Positions 8,686-17,846 of a stretch of DNA of 38,691 nucleotides are shown piece by piece; position 1 is the stretch's first letter, and each line of letters opens with the position of its first letter. The translations under genes and the position numbers were made by a program. The stretch comes from Acidobacteriota bacterium (GTDB lineage Bacteria > Acidobacteriota > Terriglobia > Bryobacterales > Bryobacteraceae): positions 1 to 38,691 of the forward strand of contig VFZY01000038.1 of the NCBI GenBank assembly GCA_016870915.1. The letters are read 5' to 3'. The notes under the pieces are model-generated. The model searched no databases. It was not told the origin of the DNA and saw only the letters and a list, made by a program, of their open reading frames with translations.

Positions 8686-9128
8686 TCCGGCGCCTCCGGC
8701 GAAGCGAGTGGGGCGCGGGCGGAGTACTTCAGGTCCTCACGGATGGCCTGGACGCCGCGGCGGGAGTGGCGGTGGATGACCAGGGGCCCCAGAAGGTTGG
8801 CCGTGGCGGGACCCTGATCCTGGATGCAGATCATGGCCAGGCAGAGTAGAGACGGGGTATCGATAGGGCCGCCGAGTGTCTCGGCGTCGCCAGGGCCGAG
8901 CCAAAGGTCATAGCCCGGGAGGATGGTATCGACGGGCAGGGCGATGAAGCAGGGGTGGGTGGACTGGGTGCTTTGGAGGAAGATCAGCGGGGCGCACTCG
9001 TCGGGGGCGATGAGGGCGAAACGATGGTGATCCTCGAAACCGGGAAGGCCGTGGGGGAACTCGACCAGCGCGGTCTCGTCAATCTCAAGGCGTCCGAAGT
9101 CGCGTGTGTCGAAAAAAGGCACGTACAA
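8676..9128 (-). CDS. fliW: Flagellar assembly factor FliW
   Basis: A 150-residue FliW, normal length. The N-terminus DFGRLEIDETALVEFPHGLPGFEDHHRFALI matches the family signature (FG.i......FP.GlpGFe....f.li), followed by PLIFLQST and PCFIALP. FliW binds either flagellin or CsrA. When flagellin is exported, free FliW inhibits CsrA allosterically and relieves flagellin mRNA. The frame begins with a TTG at 9128; a GTG at 9122 is an equally plausible start, and neither has a strong ribosome site. It lies 32 bases downstream of the membrane phosphatase-like gene on the same strand. Confidence 0.93.
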   Translation of the reverse strand: MYVPFFDTRDFGRLEIDETALVEFPHGLPGFEDHHRFALIAPDECAPLIFLQSTQSTHPCFIALPVDTILPGYDLWLGPGDAETLGGPIDTPSLLCLAMICIQDQGPATANLLGPLVIHRHSRRGVQAIREDLKYSARAPLASPEAPECS

Positions 9129-9160
9129 AGTATGTGGGCGCAGGGACTGAAAAATCTCAC

Positions 9161-10753
9161 CTACATGTGCTGGTTGTAGGGGCTGTCGGCGAGTTGACGG
9201 CGGGATGCGAGCCAGCGTGTGACGTCTTCGGCGGACTTGATCTCCCCCTTGAGGAGAGCCTGGACGAGTTCGTAACTGACCAGTGTGTTGAAGGGGGTGG
9301 CATCATCCTGGGGCTGTGGGGGGCCGGGAAGCTTGAGGAGGAACGGGACCCGGTGGTCGATTTTGCCGTCGAGACCGCGGGCATCGCGGTTGGCGTGATC
9401 GGAGCTGAGGAGGAGGGTGGTGCGATCCCAAAGACCGGCTTGTTCGAGGGTCTGGCGGATTTCGCCGAAGGTCCGGTCGGCCAGGGCGAGGCTGTGCCAG
9501 TAGCCGTCGAAGGCGCCATGACGGAGGGTGAAGGCGCCGGTGCGGCGGTCATAGGCGTGGGGCAGGTGCGGGGCGGGCAGGTGGAGGAAGACGAAATCGA
9601 GGTCCGGATTGGCGGCCATGCGGAGGGCGGCGGCGCGAAGCACGTGGTACGTCTCGACGTGACGTTCGGCGGGCAGGGTGCGGCCGAAGGGAGAAAACGA
9701 GTTGGTCTCAAGCAGGCTGCGCGCCTGATTGGGCGTGGCTTGGGCGAAGGCCTGGCCCATGCTGTTGTGCTGGCGGGCGAGGGGCATCCAGACGCAATCG
9801 GTGAGGGACTCGTTGTGGAGCCGGCAATAGGGGTGGTACCAGCCGGCCACTGCGGCATTCAGGCCCATGGCGCGGGCCTGGCGGAAGATGGTGGGTTCAG
9901 TGCTCCAGTTGATCCAGCGATTGGTTTGGTGGGGGAGGATATCCAACTGGTTGGTGTCGGCCTTGCGCTCGGAGGCGATGAGGCGGCCCGTGGTGAGAGC
10001 GGGGATGGAGATGGAGGTTTCCGGCCCCGGGGAGAAAGCCTGGCGGGCGAAGTAGGATTCGGCGCGAAGGCGGTCAAAGTTGGGCAGCGCGAGGTCCTTG
10101 GCGCGGTCTTCGAATGAGAGGCGGTAATCCCACTCATCGAAGATGATCCAGATGAGCCGAGGCCGGACCGGACGGGCGGGCTGAACCGCGGCGAGAGCCC
10201 CGTCGACGAGCTGGGGATGAGGGTTGGCGATGCGCATGGCGGCCTGGCCAAAGGTGACCAGAACAGCGGGGACCAGGAAGGTGAGAATGGCAAAGAATCC
10301 CATCAGAATCCGGCGGCGGAAAAGGATGGCGGCAGCGGCGGCAAGGAGGGCGGCGACGCCCATGCCGGCCTTGGCGGCAAGGCTGGCCTTGGTGAACAAA
10401 GCCGTGGTGAAGAGGTCGGCGTTGACGCCGGCGAGCAGAGGGCGGATGCCGTTGAGCGGAATCAGGAAGAGGGCGACGAGCAGAAGAGCAGGCAGGTTGA
10501 CGGAGAGATGGAGGCGGGTCCGGGCTGCCCTGACAACGGGCCAGAGCAGGAGGCCGGCGAGGAGAACGTTGGCCATGACGCCCCAATACTGGCCTGGCGC
10601 GGGCATCTCGTTCATGAGATAGGCATCCCAGGGCTTGACGCCCAGCAGTTCCTGCCAGACACGGATGTAGCAGATGTTGGCGAACGAGAGGGCGACCGCC
10701 AGATCCTTATAGAGGGGTTGGGAGCTTACTTCTTGCGCAGCAGGTACAGCCAA
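9161..10753 (-). CDS. Membrane-anchored alkaline-phosphatase-superfamily (sulfatase/phosphoethanolamine-transferase-like) protein
   Basis: A 530-residue protein with about five hydrophobic segments in residues 15-170, then a C-terminal catalytic domain of the alkaline phosphatase superfamily. The metal-site Asp is in IWIIFDEWDYR near residue 206. The nucleophile region is SPGPETSISIPALTTGR (Thr246/Ser247 region, then the TSGR-like TTGR). FLHLPAPHLPHAYD and LLLSSDHANRD supply the downstream metal ligands. The overall plan is like LTA-synthase/EptA-type enzymes that modify surface polymers, but the periplasmic domain is short and the substrate is not readable. The TTG start lies inside the preceding methyltransferase gene (28-base overlap); GGAGGGG eight bases upstream supports it, and no ATG/GTG occurs nearby. 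Confidence 0.78.
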   Translation of the reverse strand: MAVPAAQEVSSQPLYKDLAVALSFANICYIRVWQELLGVKPWDAYLMNEMPAPGQYWGVMANVLLAGLLLWPVVRAARTRLHLSVNLPALLLVALFLIPLNGIRPLLAGVNADLFTTALFTKASLAAKAGMGVAALLAAAAAILFRRRILMGFFAILTFLVPAVLVTFGQAAMRIANPHPQLVDGALAAVQPARPVRPRLIWIIFDEWDYRLSFEDRAKDLALPNFDRLRAESYFARQAFSPGPETSISIPALTTGRLIASERKADTNQLDILPHQTNRWINWSTEPTIFRQARAMGLNAAVAGWYHPYCRLHNESLTDCVWMPLARQHNSMGQAFAQATPNQARSLLETNSFSPFGRTLPAERHVETYHVLRAAALRMAANPDLDFVFLHLPAPHLPHAYDRRTGAFTLRHGAFDGYWHSLALADRTFGEIRQTLEQAGLWDRTTLLLSSDHANRDARGLDGKIDHRVPFLLKLPGPPQPQDDATPFNTLVSYELVQALLKGEIKSAEDVTRWLASRRQLADSPYNQHM

Positions 10754-12210
10754 CGGCTTGTCCCCTCCAGATGTTGCGAGCGGACGACGTCGAAGTGGCG
10801 CCGTGCGGAGGCTTCAAAGACGGAGGCGTTGAGGCCGGCATGGAGATGGTCGCGGCCGCGGGTGAGGCGGCGGAACATGGAGTCATCCGGGGCGACGAAC
10901 TCGATGATGACGGCGTCGCGGGTGAGCTCGGCGGCCTGGTCGACGATTTCGTCCAGGGGCACGCGTTCGGAGACCAGCATGTGGTGGATGACGGCGAGCA
11001 TGAGCAGGCAGTCGAAGGCGCCGCGGCCACGGTCGATGAAGGAGCCGCATTCGCGGTTGCGCCAGCCGGTTCCGGGGGTGGGCCGGGTGAGGTTGATGAC
11101 CATGGGCTGAATGTTCAGTTTTTCAGCCCGGGCTTTGCGCCAGACTTCGCCGGCGACAACAGGATCATAGTCAGCAGCGACCACGCCGGCTCCGTTGCGG
11201 GCGGCGATGGCACTGAAATGGTCGGTATTGCAGCCGATGTCGAGCACACGGCGGGGTTTGAGTTCGCGGGTCACCTCGTCGACGAACTTCTGCTTGGCGG
11301 CAAAGTGATCCTGGGAGTAGTTGTTGTTGGCTCCCATGTAGTCGGACCAGGTGGAGTTCTGGCCGGAGACGGGTTTGAGCGAATCGAGCGTGCCGCGGAG
11401 GCCGTTGAGCAGGCTTTCGAGGATGTAGCGCGACTTTTCCGGGTTGCCGGTGCCCTTTTTCTCATAGATGGTCTGGTCGTCGGCATTGTGTTTGGCGGCG
11501 AGCCAGGTGGGCATGGAAACCAGGGACAGGAAGGGCGGCAACAGGCGCTGGAGGGGGCCGGTCATCTTATAGACGTCTTCCGGCTCAAGGCCATCGCGGC
11601 GGGCGAGGAAGATCTGATCGAGCGGAACGCCGAACTTCTTGTGGGCGAGGAGAGGGAGGACGAAGGTGCGGACGAACTGGGCGTAGGGTAGCCAGGTGGG
11701 GTCATCGGCTTCACGTCGCTCAAAAGAAAGGACGTCGATGAAGACCGGGTCCGGGCCGCGGAAGAGGACATTGTACGGGGTGCCGTCCTTCAGACCGAGG
11801 CCGTCCTCGACGAGTTCGGCGGCGAGGTTGAGGGTGAGAACACCGGCGGCGTGGAGCATTTCGGCCGGCCATTCATACGGATATGTCTGGAATTCGACGC
11901 GTTCGTGCTGGAGGATTTTCTGGCCACCGAAGGCGTTGAAGAGGTGACGGACGCGGGCGTCCCGGCAGAGGGTGTCACGCTGGGCGGGGTCGAGTTCGCG
12001 GGTTCCGACGATCTTCCCTGAATTCATCAACTTATGGCCGGCTTTTGAGGCCATGAAGGCGTCCAGATCGGCCACGCCCACCGGGTTGACGACGCGGTAG
12101 ATGCTGCCGTCCAGGGAAAACAGGCAGCCGGCGGGGTCGCGGAACGAGTTCGCCAGACGGTCTTCGGAACGGATGTCCGTGTTGTGTTCTTCGGTGCTCA
12201 AAGTGCTCAT
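10726..12210 (-). CDS. SAM-dependent class I methyltransferase with long N-terminal extension
   Basis: A 494-residue protein. Residues about 318-494 are a Rossmann methyltransferase: motif I VLDIGCNTDHFS at 322-333, the acidic strand-2 end VVAADYD near 348, and FDCLLMLAVIHHMLVSERVP as motif IV/V. The first ~310 residues are unlike a standard methyltransferase and include NVLFRGPDPVFIDVLSFE, which resembles the kinase-like or NoeA-type N-terminal region of methyltransferases of nodulation and surface-polysaccharide loci. It is first in a leftward run and overlaps the phosphatase-like gene by 28 bases. AGGA sits 4-5 bases before the ATG. The substrate is unknown; glycan or flagellin modification is possible by context. 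Confidence 0.8.
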   Translation of the reverse strand: MSTLSTEEHNTDIRSEDRLANSFRDPAGCLFSLDGSIYRVVNPVGVADLDAFMASKAGHKLMNSGKIVGTRELDPAQRDTLCRDARVRHLFNAFGGQKILQHERVEFQTYPYEWPAEMLHAAGVLTLNLAAELVEDGLGLKDGTPYNVLFRGPDPVFIDVLSFERREADDPTWLPYAQFVRTFVLPLLAHKKFGVPLDQIFLARRDGLEPEDVYKMTGPLQRLLPPFLSLVSMPTWLAAKHNADDQTIYEKKGTGNPEKSRYILESLLNGLRGTLDSLKPVSGQNSTWSDYMGANNNYSQDHFAAKQKFVDEVTRELKPRRVLDIGCNTDHFSAIAARNGAGVVAADYDPVVAGEVWRKARAEKLNIQPMVINLTRPTPGTGWRNRECGSFIDRGRGAFDCLLMLAVIHHMLVSERVPLDEIVDQAAELTRDAVIIEFVAPDDSMFRRLTRGRDHLHAGLNASVFEASARRHFDVVRSQHLEGTSRWLYLLRKK

Positions 12211-12334
12211 TTAATCCTAACAGTTTCGCGTGAAACGAACTCCCATTGACTCATCGGCTTGGAAGGAATTTTGGGGAGCCGGATCACACCGGACGGGTGG
12301 AGGTAAGATGGTTGTCATCGTTAGGAGGAAACGA

Positions 12335-13045
12335 ATGCATTATTCCGTGGCGGCGGCCGCCGTTCTGGCCGGTATGGCCGGTGTGGCGCTGGGAGCGCCG
12401 GTGGTGGAGGCGTATGCGGGAGCAGTGGCGGGGCAGACGAATTTCGGGCCGAAGTGCACCACATACGGTGTGCAGGAACCGATTCCGAAAGCGTTTTTCG
12501 GCGGCGTGAGCACACCGCTGGGCGGCCTTGCGGCGTGCGGGTATGGGGGCGGAATCAGCGACGTGACGGCGGGGGGCGGCATGGTTTCGACGTCGCAGAG
12601 CGTGACGCGGAACTGGGACCTGTCGGGATTTTCGGGGGATGGGGCGTCGAGCGCACAGTCTGGGATGCTGGCGAGTTCGGCATCGGGCCGGATGACGGGA
12701 CCGACAAGCTCAACGTACCTCCACAATGCGGGGGGCTTTTCGCGGTTTCTGGAGCCGGCAAAGTTCACGACAGCGGGGATTGCCGACGGGATGTCCGGGT
12801 TTTTGGAACTGCTGTTCACAGTGGAGGGGAGGTCCGAACATGGGTTCAACCCTCCCTACACGTCCGAGATCATATCGAGCCTGTTTCTACGGATTCGGCC
12901 AGGGGACCAGCCTCGGGCGGTGTTCTACCTGAAGCTGAGCAACGGGTCGTCCAGTTTGACGACGGAGCCGGTGGTGGACAACATCACCCGGAGCGCGGGG
13001 AAGGCATCTTATATGTACTCGCCTGGAAGGATGCAAGGTGGCTAA
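12335..13045 (+). CDS. Secreted protein of unknown function
   Basis: A 236-residue protein I do not recognise. A TAGGAGG ribosome site about 6 bases upstream of ATG 12335 fixes the start; the open frame to 12230 would add 35 polar residues. A clear signal peptide follows (YSVAAAAVLAGMAGVALGAP). The mature part is rich in Gly, Ser and Thr with two cysteines early (FGPKCTTYGV, LAACGYGGG), resembling the secreted 'PEP-CTERM'-associated proteins of Acidobacteriota, but no PEP-CTERM sorting tail is present: the protein ends YMYSPGRMQGG. The C-terminus may be truncated or frameshifted. The tannase gene begins about 60 bases further on. Confidence 0.65.
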   Translation: MHYSVAAAAVLAGMAGVALGAPVVEAYAGAVAGQTNFGPKCTTYGVQEPIPKAFFGGVSTPLGGLAACGYGGGISDVTAGGGMVSTSQSVTRNWDLSGFSGDGASSAQSGMLASSASGRMTGPTSSTYLHNAGGFSRFLEPAKFTTAGIADGMSGFLELLFTVEGRSEHGFNPPYTSEIISSLFLRIRPGDQPRAVFYLKLSNGSSSLTTEPVVDNITRSAGKASYMYSPGRMQGG

Positions 13046-13107
13046 AAACAATCATGCGGGGCAATGTTCCGGCGGCCGCCTTTGCGCGGCGGCCGATTCC
13101 AGCTACG

Positions 13108-14688
13108 ATGGACAGCATGCCGTACAACACGAGAATGGCCGGTGCCGCGGCCGCGTTGATTCTGGGCAGCACGGCGATGGCTGCCGACTGCGCCGGGCTG
13201 GCGAAGCTTCAACTGCCGCAGACCGAGATTACCGCGGCGGAGGCGGTTGAGGGATCCTTTACGACGTCCCAGAAGCAGAAGCTGGACAAGCTGCCGGCGT
13301 TCTGCCGGGTGGCGGGTGTGCTGCGGCCTTCCCCGGATTCGCACATTGAGTTCGAGGTGTGGCTGCCGCAATCGGGCTGGAATGGGAAGTTCCAGGGCAT
13401 TGGCAATGGGGGCTTCGCGGGCTCGATCAGCTACGCGGGCCTGGCGGATGCGGTGCGAGCAGGGTATGCTTCGGCCTCGACGGACACGGGGCACCGGGCC
13501 GGCGGCCAGGATGCGCGCTGGGCATTGGACCATCCGGAAAAGGTGGTGGATTTCGGACACCGGGCGATTCACGAGATGACGGTGAAGGGGAAGGCGATCA
13601 CGGAGGCGTTTTATGGCGGGGCGCCGAAGAGGTCCTATTTCAGTTCGTGCTCGAATGGGGGCCGGCAGGCGCTGATGGAAGCGCAGCGGTATCCGGCTGA
13701 CTACGATGGCATCGTTGCCGGGGCGCCGGCCAATTACTGGACCACGCTGATGATCAACGCCGCGTACATGAGCAAGGAGACGATGTACACACCTGGGGCG
13801 TACGTTCCGGCGTCCAAGCTGCCGGCGATCAGCCAGGCCGCGCTTGCGGCCTGCGACGCGCAGGACGGGGTGAAGGATGGCGTGATCGGGAATCCGCCGG
13901 CGTGCCGGTTTGACCCGGCGGTGCTGCTGTGCAAGGGCGAAGAGAATGATCAGTGCCTGACCGCGGCTCAGTTGAAGTCGTTGAAGACGATTTATGAAGG
14001 CACGACGGATAGCAAGGGGAAGAAGCTTGCCTCCGGGTATGCGCCGGGCGGCGAGCAGGAGCAGGGCGGCTGGGGGCCGTGGATCACGGGGACGGCGCCG
14101 GAGAAGAGCTCGATGTATGCTTTCTCGACGAACTTTTTCAAGTTCATTGTGCACAGCAAGAGCGATTGGGACCTGCGGACCTTCGATTTGGATCGCGACG
14201 CGAAGCTGGCGATTGAGCGCGGAGCGAAAGCCTTGAATGCCGACAGCGCCGATCTGGCGGCGTTTCGCGCCCGGGGCGGAAAGCTGCTGCTGTATCACGG
14301 CTGGAGCGACGCGGCGATTCCGGGCCAGCACGTGATCAACTACTACCAGAGCGTGATCAAGAAGATGGGCGCCGCGAACGTGGAGAGTTTTTCACGGTTG
14401 TACATGGCCCCGGGTGTGCAGCATTGCGGCGCCGGATCGGGTCCGAATGTCTTCGGTCAGTTCGGCGTGGCGAAGGAGACGCCGGAGACGAATATTGCGG
14501 CGGCTCTTGAGCAGTGGGTGGAGAAGGGTACGGCCCCGGGCTCGATTGTGGCGACGAAGTTCAAGATGAACGGCCAGCCGACAAGCGGCGTGGAGCGCAC
14601 GCGTCCGTTATGCCCATATCCGATGGTGGCGAAGTACAAGGGGTCCGGGAGCACGGACGAGGCGGCGAACTTCACCTGCGCGAAATAG
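13108..14688 (+). CDS. Tannase/feruloyl esterase family alpha/beta-hydrolase
   Basis: A 526-residue secreted esterase of the tannase family. It has a signal peptide (MAGAAAALILGSTAMAADCAG) and the family's CS-D-HC arrangement: nucleophile Ser in FSSCSNGGRQ with its preceding Cys, Asp in LYHGWSDAAIP, and His in GVQHCGAG with the following Cys. In known members the two cysteines form a disulfide that joins Ser and His. Also visible are IGNGGFAG and GHRAGGQDARWALDHPEKVVDFGHRA, both standard. It probably hydrolyses ester bonds of plant phenolics (feruloyl or galloyl esters), fitting a soil lifestyle. The start could be ATG 13108 or ATG 13117; neither has a strong ribosome site. The open frame continues upstream through unrelated sequence. 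Confidence 0.9.
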   Translation: MDSMPYNTRMAGAAAALILGSTAMAADCAGLAKLQLPQTEITAAEAVEGSFTTSQKQKLDKLPAFCRVAGVLRPSPDSHIEFEVWLPQSGWNGKFQGIGNGGFAGSISYAGLADAVRAGYASASTDTGHRAGGQDARWALDHPEKVVDFGHRAIHEMTVKGKAITEAFYGGAPKRSYFSSCSNGGRQALMEAQRYPADYDGIVAGAPANYWTTLMINAAYMSKETMYTPGAYVPASKLPAISQAALAACDAQDGVKDGVIGNPPACRFDPAVLLCKGEENDQCLTAAQLKSLKTIYEGTTDSKGKKLASGYAPGGEQEQGGWGPWITGTAPEKSSMYAFSTNFFKFIVHSKSDWDLRTFDLDRDAKLAIERGAKALNADSADLAAFRARGGKLLLYHGWSDAAIPGQHVINYYQSVIKKMGAANVESFSRLYMAPGVQHCGAGSGPNVFGQFGVAKETPETNIAAALEQWVEKGTAPGSIVATKFKMNGQPTSGVERTRPLCPYPMVAKYKGSGSTDEAANFTCAK

Positions 14689-14747
14689 TGCTGGGTCGCG
14701 TTTCCTCTGGCTTGAGACTGCCGCGCTTAGGCGCCGATAAGGTAATG

Positions 14748-16565
14748 ATGGAGAGTATGAGCCGGCGTGTGTCACAAGTCTTCCTGGCGGCCTGCGCGGC
14801 GGGGTGCGCCTTGGGCGACTGGCTCACTGTGCCGCGGCGCATTCCGGCGGCGGGCGGGTTGATGGAGGCCGTCGAGGCAGCCGATGGCGCGGCGTCGAAT
14901 GGCTATCCGTTCCACATTGCGCAGCCGCTGCGGTATCAGCAGGTCTTCGCGGCCACCGAGTTTGAGACGCTGCCTTCGCCCGCGCGCATTGACCAGATCC
15001 TCTTCCGCGCCGACATGGCCCAAAGCACGCAACGGCCGTTCAGTTCGACGCTGGCAAACGTGCGGATTGAGCTTTCGACGACGCCGGCCAAGCCGGATGG
15101 GCTGGACAAACGGTTTGACCGCAACTTTGGCACGGCGCGCCAGGTGGTGTACAGCGGGCCGCTGACACTTTCAAGCCGGATGACGTTGATCAGCGCCGAG
15201 GAGGGTCCCATGGCGCCGGACATCATGGTGCCGCTGCAGAAGCCGTTTCTCTATGACCCGAAGGCCGGCAATCTGCTGATGGAGGTGCGCATCTATGCGG
15301 GTGCGCCCACTGTCGAGATGGACGCATTGAACGATGAGGGTGATGGCGTTTCACGGCTGGTGGCTGTGGGTCCCGATGCGGTGGAAGGCCACCCGGACAC
15401 GCTGGGGCTGGTGACACGGTTCCACTTCACGGTAACGATGCCGGGGCCGGCGGTATCGCGGGTGACCGGTCCGGCGGCGCACCCGGACCGGCAGGTGGGG
15501 TTTCCCATTGCGGGATTGAACCAGAAGGATACGTTCCTGTTCCGCTATGGCCGGACCAACTTCACCGAGGAAGAACAGATCGACACGGGCCTGGGGCCAC
15601 AGTACAACGGCAGGTCGTGCGCGCAGTGCCACAACGTGCCTCAGTTGGGCGGGTTCGGGCGAGTGAAGGTGATGCACGCGGCGCGCCCGGGTCAGAAGGC
15701 CGATACGCTGGTGCCGCTGTTTTCAATTCCGCTGCATCTTTGTGAAGCGCCGGTGGACCGGCAGGCGCACACAACGTCGTACCGGATCTCGATTCCGCTG
15801 TTCGGCGATGGCTTGATCGATGCGATTCCGGACGCCGCGATCGCGGCGGGGGCGGACCCCGAGGATAAGGACAAAGACGGCATTCGAGGGCGCGCGGCGC
15901 GGGTGCGCGATCTGGAGACTGGCGCGATGCGCGTGGGCCGGTTTGGCTGGAAGGCGCAGCATGCATCGTTGGTTGCGTTCGTGGGCGATGCCTACCGCAA
16001 TGAGATGGGCATCACGAACCGGCTCTTTCCCGATGAGTTGAACGTAGGCGTGGCGGACGACAAATTCAAGGCGTGTGACACGATGCCCGACCCGGAGGAT
16101 CGCAAGAACCCGGAGAACGGTCTTTTTGGGCTTGAGAACCTGACCAACTTTTTGAAGTTCCTGGGACCGGTGCCCCGGCTTGGGGTTACGGAGGATGCTC
16201 GTGCGGGCGAGAAGCTGTTTACCGCGATTGGCTGCGCGCGGTGCCACACCCCGGTTCTGGGAACGGCTGCCGGCGGTCACCCCGCGTTGAGCGGCAAGCC
16301 TGTGGCCCTGTACTCAAACCTGCTGCTGCACGATGTGGGAACCGGGGACGGGATCGCGCAGGGCGACGCACACGGCCAGGAGTTTCGTACAGCGCCGCTG
16401 TGGGGACTGCGCCTGCGGCGTCCACTGATGCACGATGGCCGTTCCGGCACGGTGGAACATGCGATTGGTCAGCACGGTGGCGAGGCGGCGGGCGTGACCA
16501 AGAGGTATCGGGCTCTTCCGGCTGAAGAACGGCGCCAGTTGCTGGCGTTTCTCGACACGCTCTAA
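14748..16565 (+). CDS. Di-heme oxidoreductase (DHOR/DUF1111) with an extra N-terminal domain
   Basis: A 605-residue secreted c-type cytochrome of the DUF1111/thiol-oxidoreductase-like family. The two heme sites CAQCH (GPQYNGRSCAQCHNVP) and CARCH (FTAIGCARCHTPV) are in the C-terminal two-thirds, with DKDGIRGRAARV, FGWKAQHASLV and RTAPLWGLRLRRPLMHDGR as typical family segments. The first ~240 residues form a separate beta-rich region (ANVRIELSTTPAK, GNLLMEVRIYAG) not normally part of DHOR. The N-terminus has a hydrophobic leader with LAAC, a possible lipobox. ATG 14748 was chosen because AAGG precedes it by 5 bases; ATGs at 14745 and 14757 are alternatives. It follows the tannase by 59 bases on the same strand. 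Confidence 0.88.
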   Translation: MESMSRRVSQVFLAACAAGCALGDWLTVPRRIPAAGGLMEAVEAADGAASNGYPFHIAQPLRYQQVFAATEFETLPSPARIDQILFRADMAQSTQRPFSSTLANVRIELSTTPAKPDGLDKRFDRNFGTARQVVYSGPLTLSSRMTLISAEEGPMAPDIMVPLQKPFLYDPKAGNLLMEVRIYAGAPTVEMDALNDEGDGVSRLVAVGPDAVEGHPDTLGLVTRFHFTVTMPGPAVSRVTGPAAHPDRQVGFPIAGLNQKDTFLFRYGRTNFTEEEQIDTGLGPQYNGRSCAQCHNVPQLGGFGRVKVMHAARPGQKADTLVPLFSIPLHLCEAPVDRQAHTTSYRISIPLFGDGLIDAIPDAAIAAGADPEDKDKDGIRGRAARVRDLETGAMRVGRFGWKAQHASLVAFVGDAYRNEMGITNRLFPDELNVGVADDKFKACDTMPDPEDRKNPENGLFGLENLTNFLKFLGPVPRLGVTEDARAGEKLFTAIGCARCHTPVLGTAAGGHPALSGKPVALYSNLLLHDVGTGDGIAQGDAHGQEFRTAPLWGLRLRRPLMHDGRSGTVEHAIGQHGGEAAGVTKRYRALPAEERRQLLAFLDTL

Positions 16566-16569
16566 CGAA

Positions 16570-17733
16570 CTATAGTTGCGGCACTGCAACCTCGGCGCCT
16601 TTACGGTCCGCCGAGACGTAGCCGGCATAGATGGCGAGCGTGATATCGATGGCCAAGGCGAGGTCGCACTCCGGATTGCGGCCCTCGCGCATGGAGTTCA
16701 CGAAGTCGTGCATTTCGTAGAACTGGCCGTTGCTCCAGCCGAACTCGGGGTAGGCGGGGATCCAGCCTTCGTTCGAACTGATCTTCTCCATCAGGTCCAT
16801 GCCGGCGAACTCGCGCTTGTCGGGGCTGTAGAGGTCGACGACGCCAACCGGCTGGATACGGCAGCGGGTGCGGTGGTTGTTGGCAAAGACCTCGATGAAA
16901 TCGTAGACGCCGCCCAGAACCAGTTCGCTGGTTGTGATGTCGGCCACCATGCCGTCGTCGAAGATGACGTGCAGGAACGCGTAGTCCTCGGTGTCCTTAT
17001 AGGTGGTGCGGAGGTAGCCGCGATCTTCAAAGGCAGGCAGCTTGGTGATGGCGTGGGTTCGGCAACTGACGGCCACCGGGCGGATGGGGGATCCGCGGCG
17101 GGCGAGGCCTTCCTTGCGTTTCAGGTAGAGCACGCCACCGAGCGGGTGGCAGCCTTTGCCAATCAGCGATCCCCCGCCCTGCTCGCTCCAGATGCCGTAG
17201 ACCGGTGAGTGCGACCCGGAGTGGGACTCCTCGGCGGTCATGCGCAGGATCTGGGCGCGGGTGGCTTCCAGAATTTGGCGCTCGCGCTGCACCGAGGGTG
17301 CGTAGATGTAGTTTTCGGCATATCCCAGCAGGATGCCGGCGGCGGCCACCGTGTCGCGAAGATCGCTCAACTCCTCGGTGACGCGGGCCAGCATCTCCTC
17401 CTTGGGGTGCGTTTCGGGCGATCCGAAGAAGCCGTGGAAGGGCTTTTCGACGATGACATGCCTGCCAGCCCGCGCCGCGGTGCGGATGTAGGCCGCGTGA
17501 GAGGATGGCGGCGTGCAGATGTCGAGGACGTCGATGTGGGGCAGCATCTCTTCGACGGACTCAAAGGCAGGAACGCCGAGTTCCTGGGTGAAGGCGGCCC
17601 GTGACTCGGGGCGTACGCTGGTGACACCAGCCGCGCTGGCGGCGAGGCCGCGGAGATTCCTGACGTGGAACTTGGAGGCGAATCCGGCGCCGGCAAAGCC
17701 GATGCGGAGTGGGGAAGAAGAAACGGCGGTCAT
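16570..17733 (-). CDS. Gfo/Idh/MocA family oxidoreductase
   Basis: A 387-residue NAD(P)-dependent oxidoreductase. The N-terminal Rossmann fold shows RIGFAGAGFASKFHVRNLRG (GxGxxxxxH pattern), then VEEMLPHIDVLDICTPPSSHAAYI and the family signature VIVEKPFHGF, whose EKP Lys is the conserved catalytic Lys. The second half is the alpha/beta domain with KGCHPLGGVLYL, carrying the usual His. The frame is open to 18021, but ATG 17733 starts the Rossmann strand. The substrate, probably a sugar or inositol derivative, cannot be read. It is convergent with the cytochrome gene, the stops being 4 bases apart. Confidence 0.88.
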   Translation of the reverse strand: MTAVSSSPLRIGFAGAGFASKFHVRNLRGLAASAAGVTSVRPESRAAFTQELGVPAFESVEEMLPHIDVLDICTPPSSHAAYIRTAARAGRHVIVEKPFHGFFGSPETHPKEEMLARVTEELSDLRDTVAAAGILLGYAENYIYAPSVQRERQILEATRAQILRMTAEESHSGSHSPVYGIWSEQGGGSLIGKGCHPLGGVLYLKRKEGLARRGSPIRPVAVSCRTHAITKLPAFEDRGYLRTTYKDTEDYAFLHVIFDDGMVADITTSELVLGGVYDFIEVFANNHRTRCRIQPVGVVDLYSPDKREFAGMDLMEKISSNEGWIPAYPEFGWSNGQFYEMHDFVNSMREGRNPECDLALAIDITLAIYAGYVSADRKGAEVAVPQL

Positions 17734-17846
17734 CGAACTTGGATTATACCGATGACCGCTGTGGACCCCTACTTGCCGCGGGGGCTCCGGCGCCATAGCC
17801 CGGCCGCCGCTGATCTCGACTGAACCAGGCGGCGGAAGGCCGGTGG

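Noticed and set aside
12454-13107. In-frame upstream extension of the tannase gene
   Set aside because: It overlaps the separate secreted protein whose start has a strong ribosome site; the tannase signal peptide begins at 13108-13135.
13042-14331. 429-codon minus-strand open frame opposite the tannase gene
   Set aside because: Arg/Leu/Pro-rich shadow; the opposite strand has the full catalytic set of a tannase.
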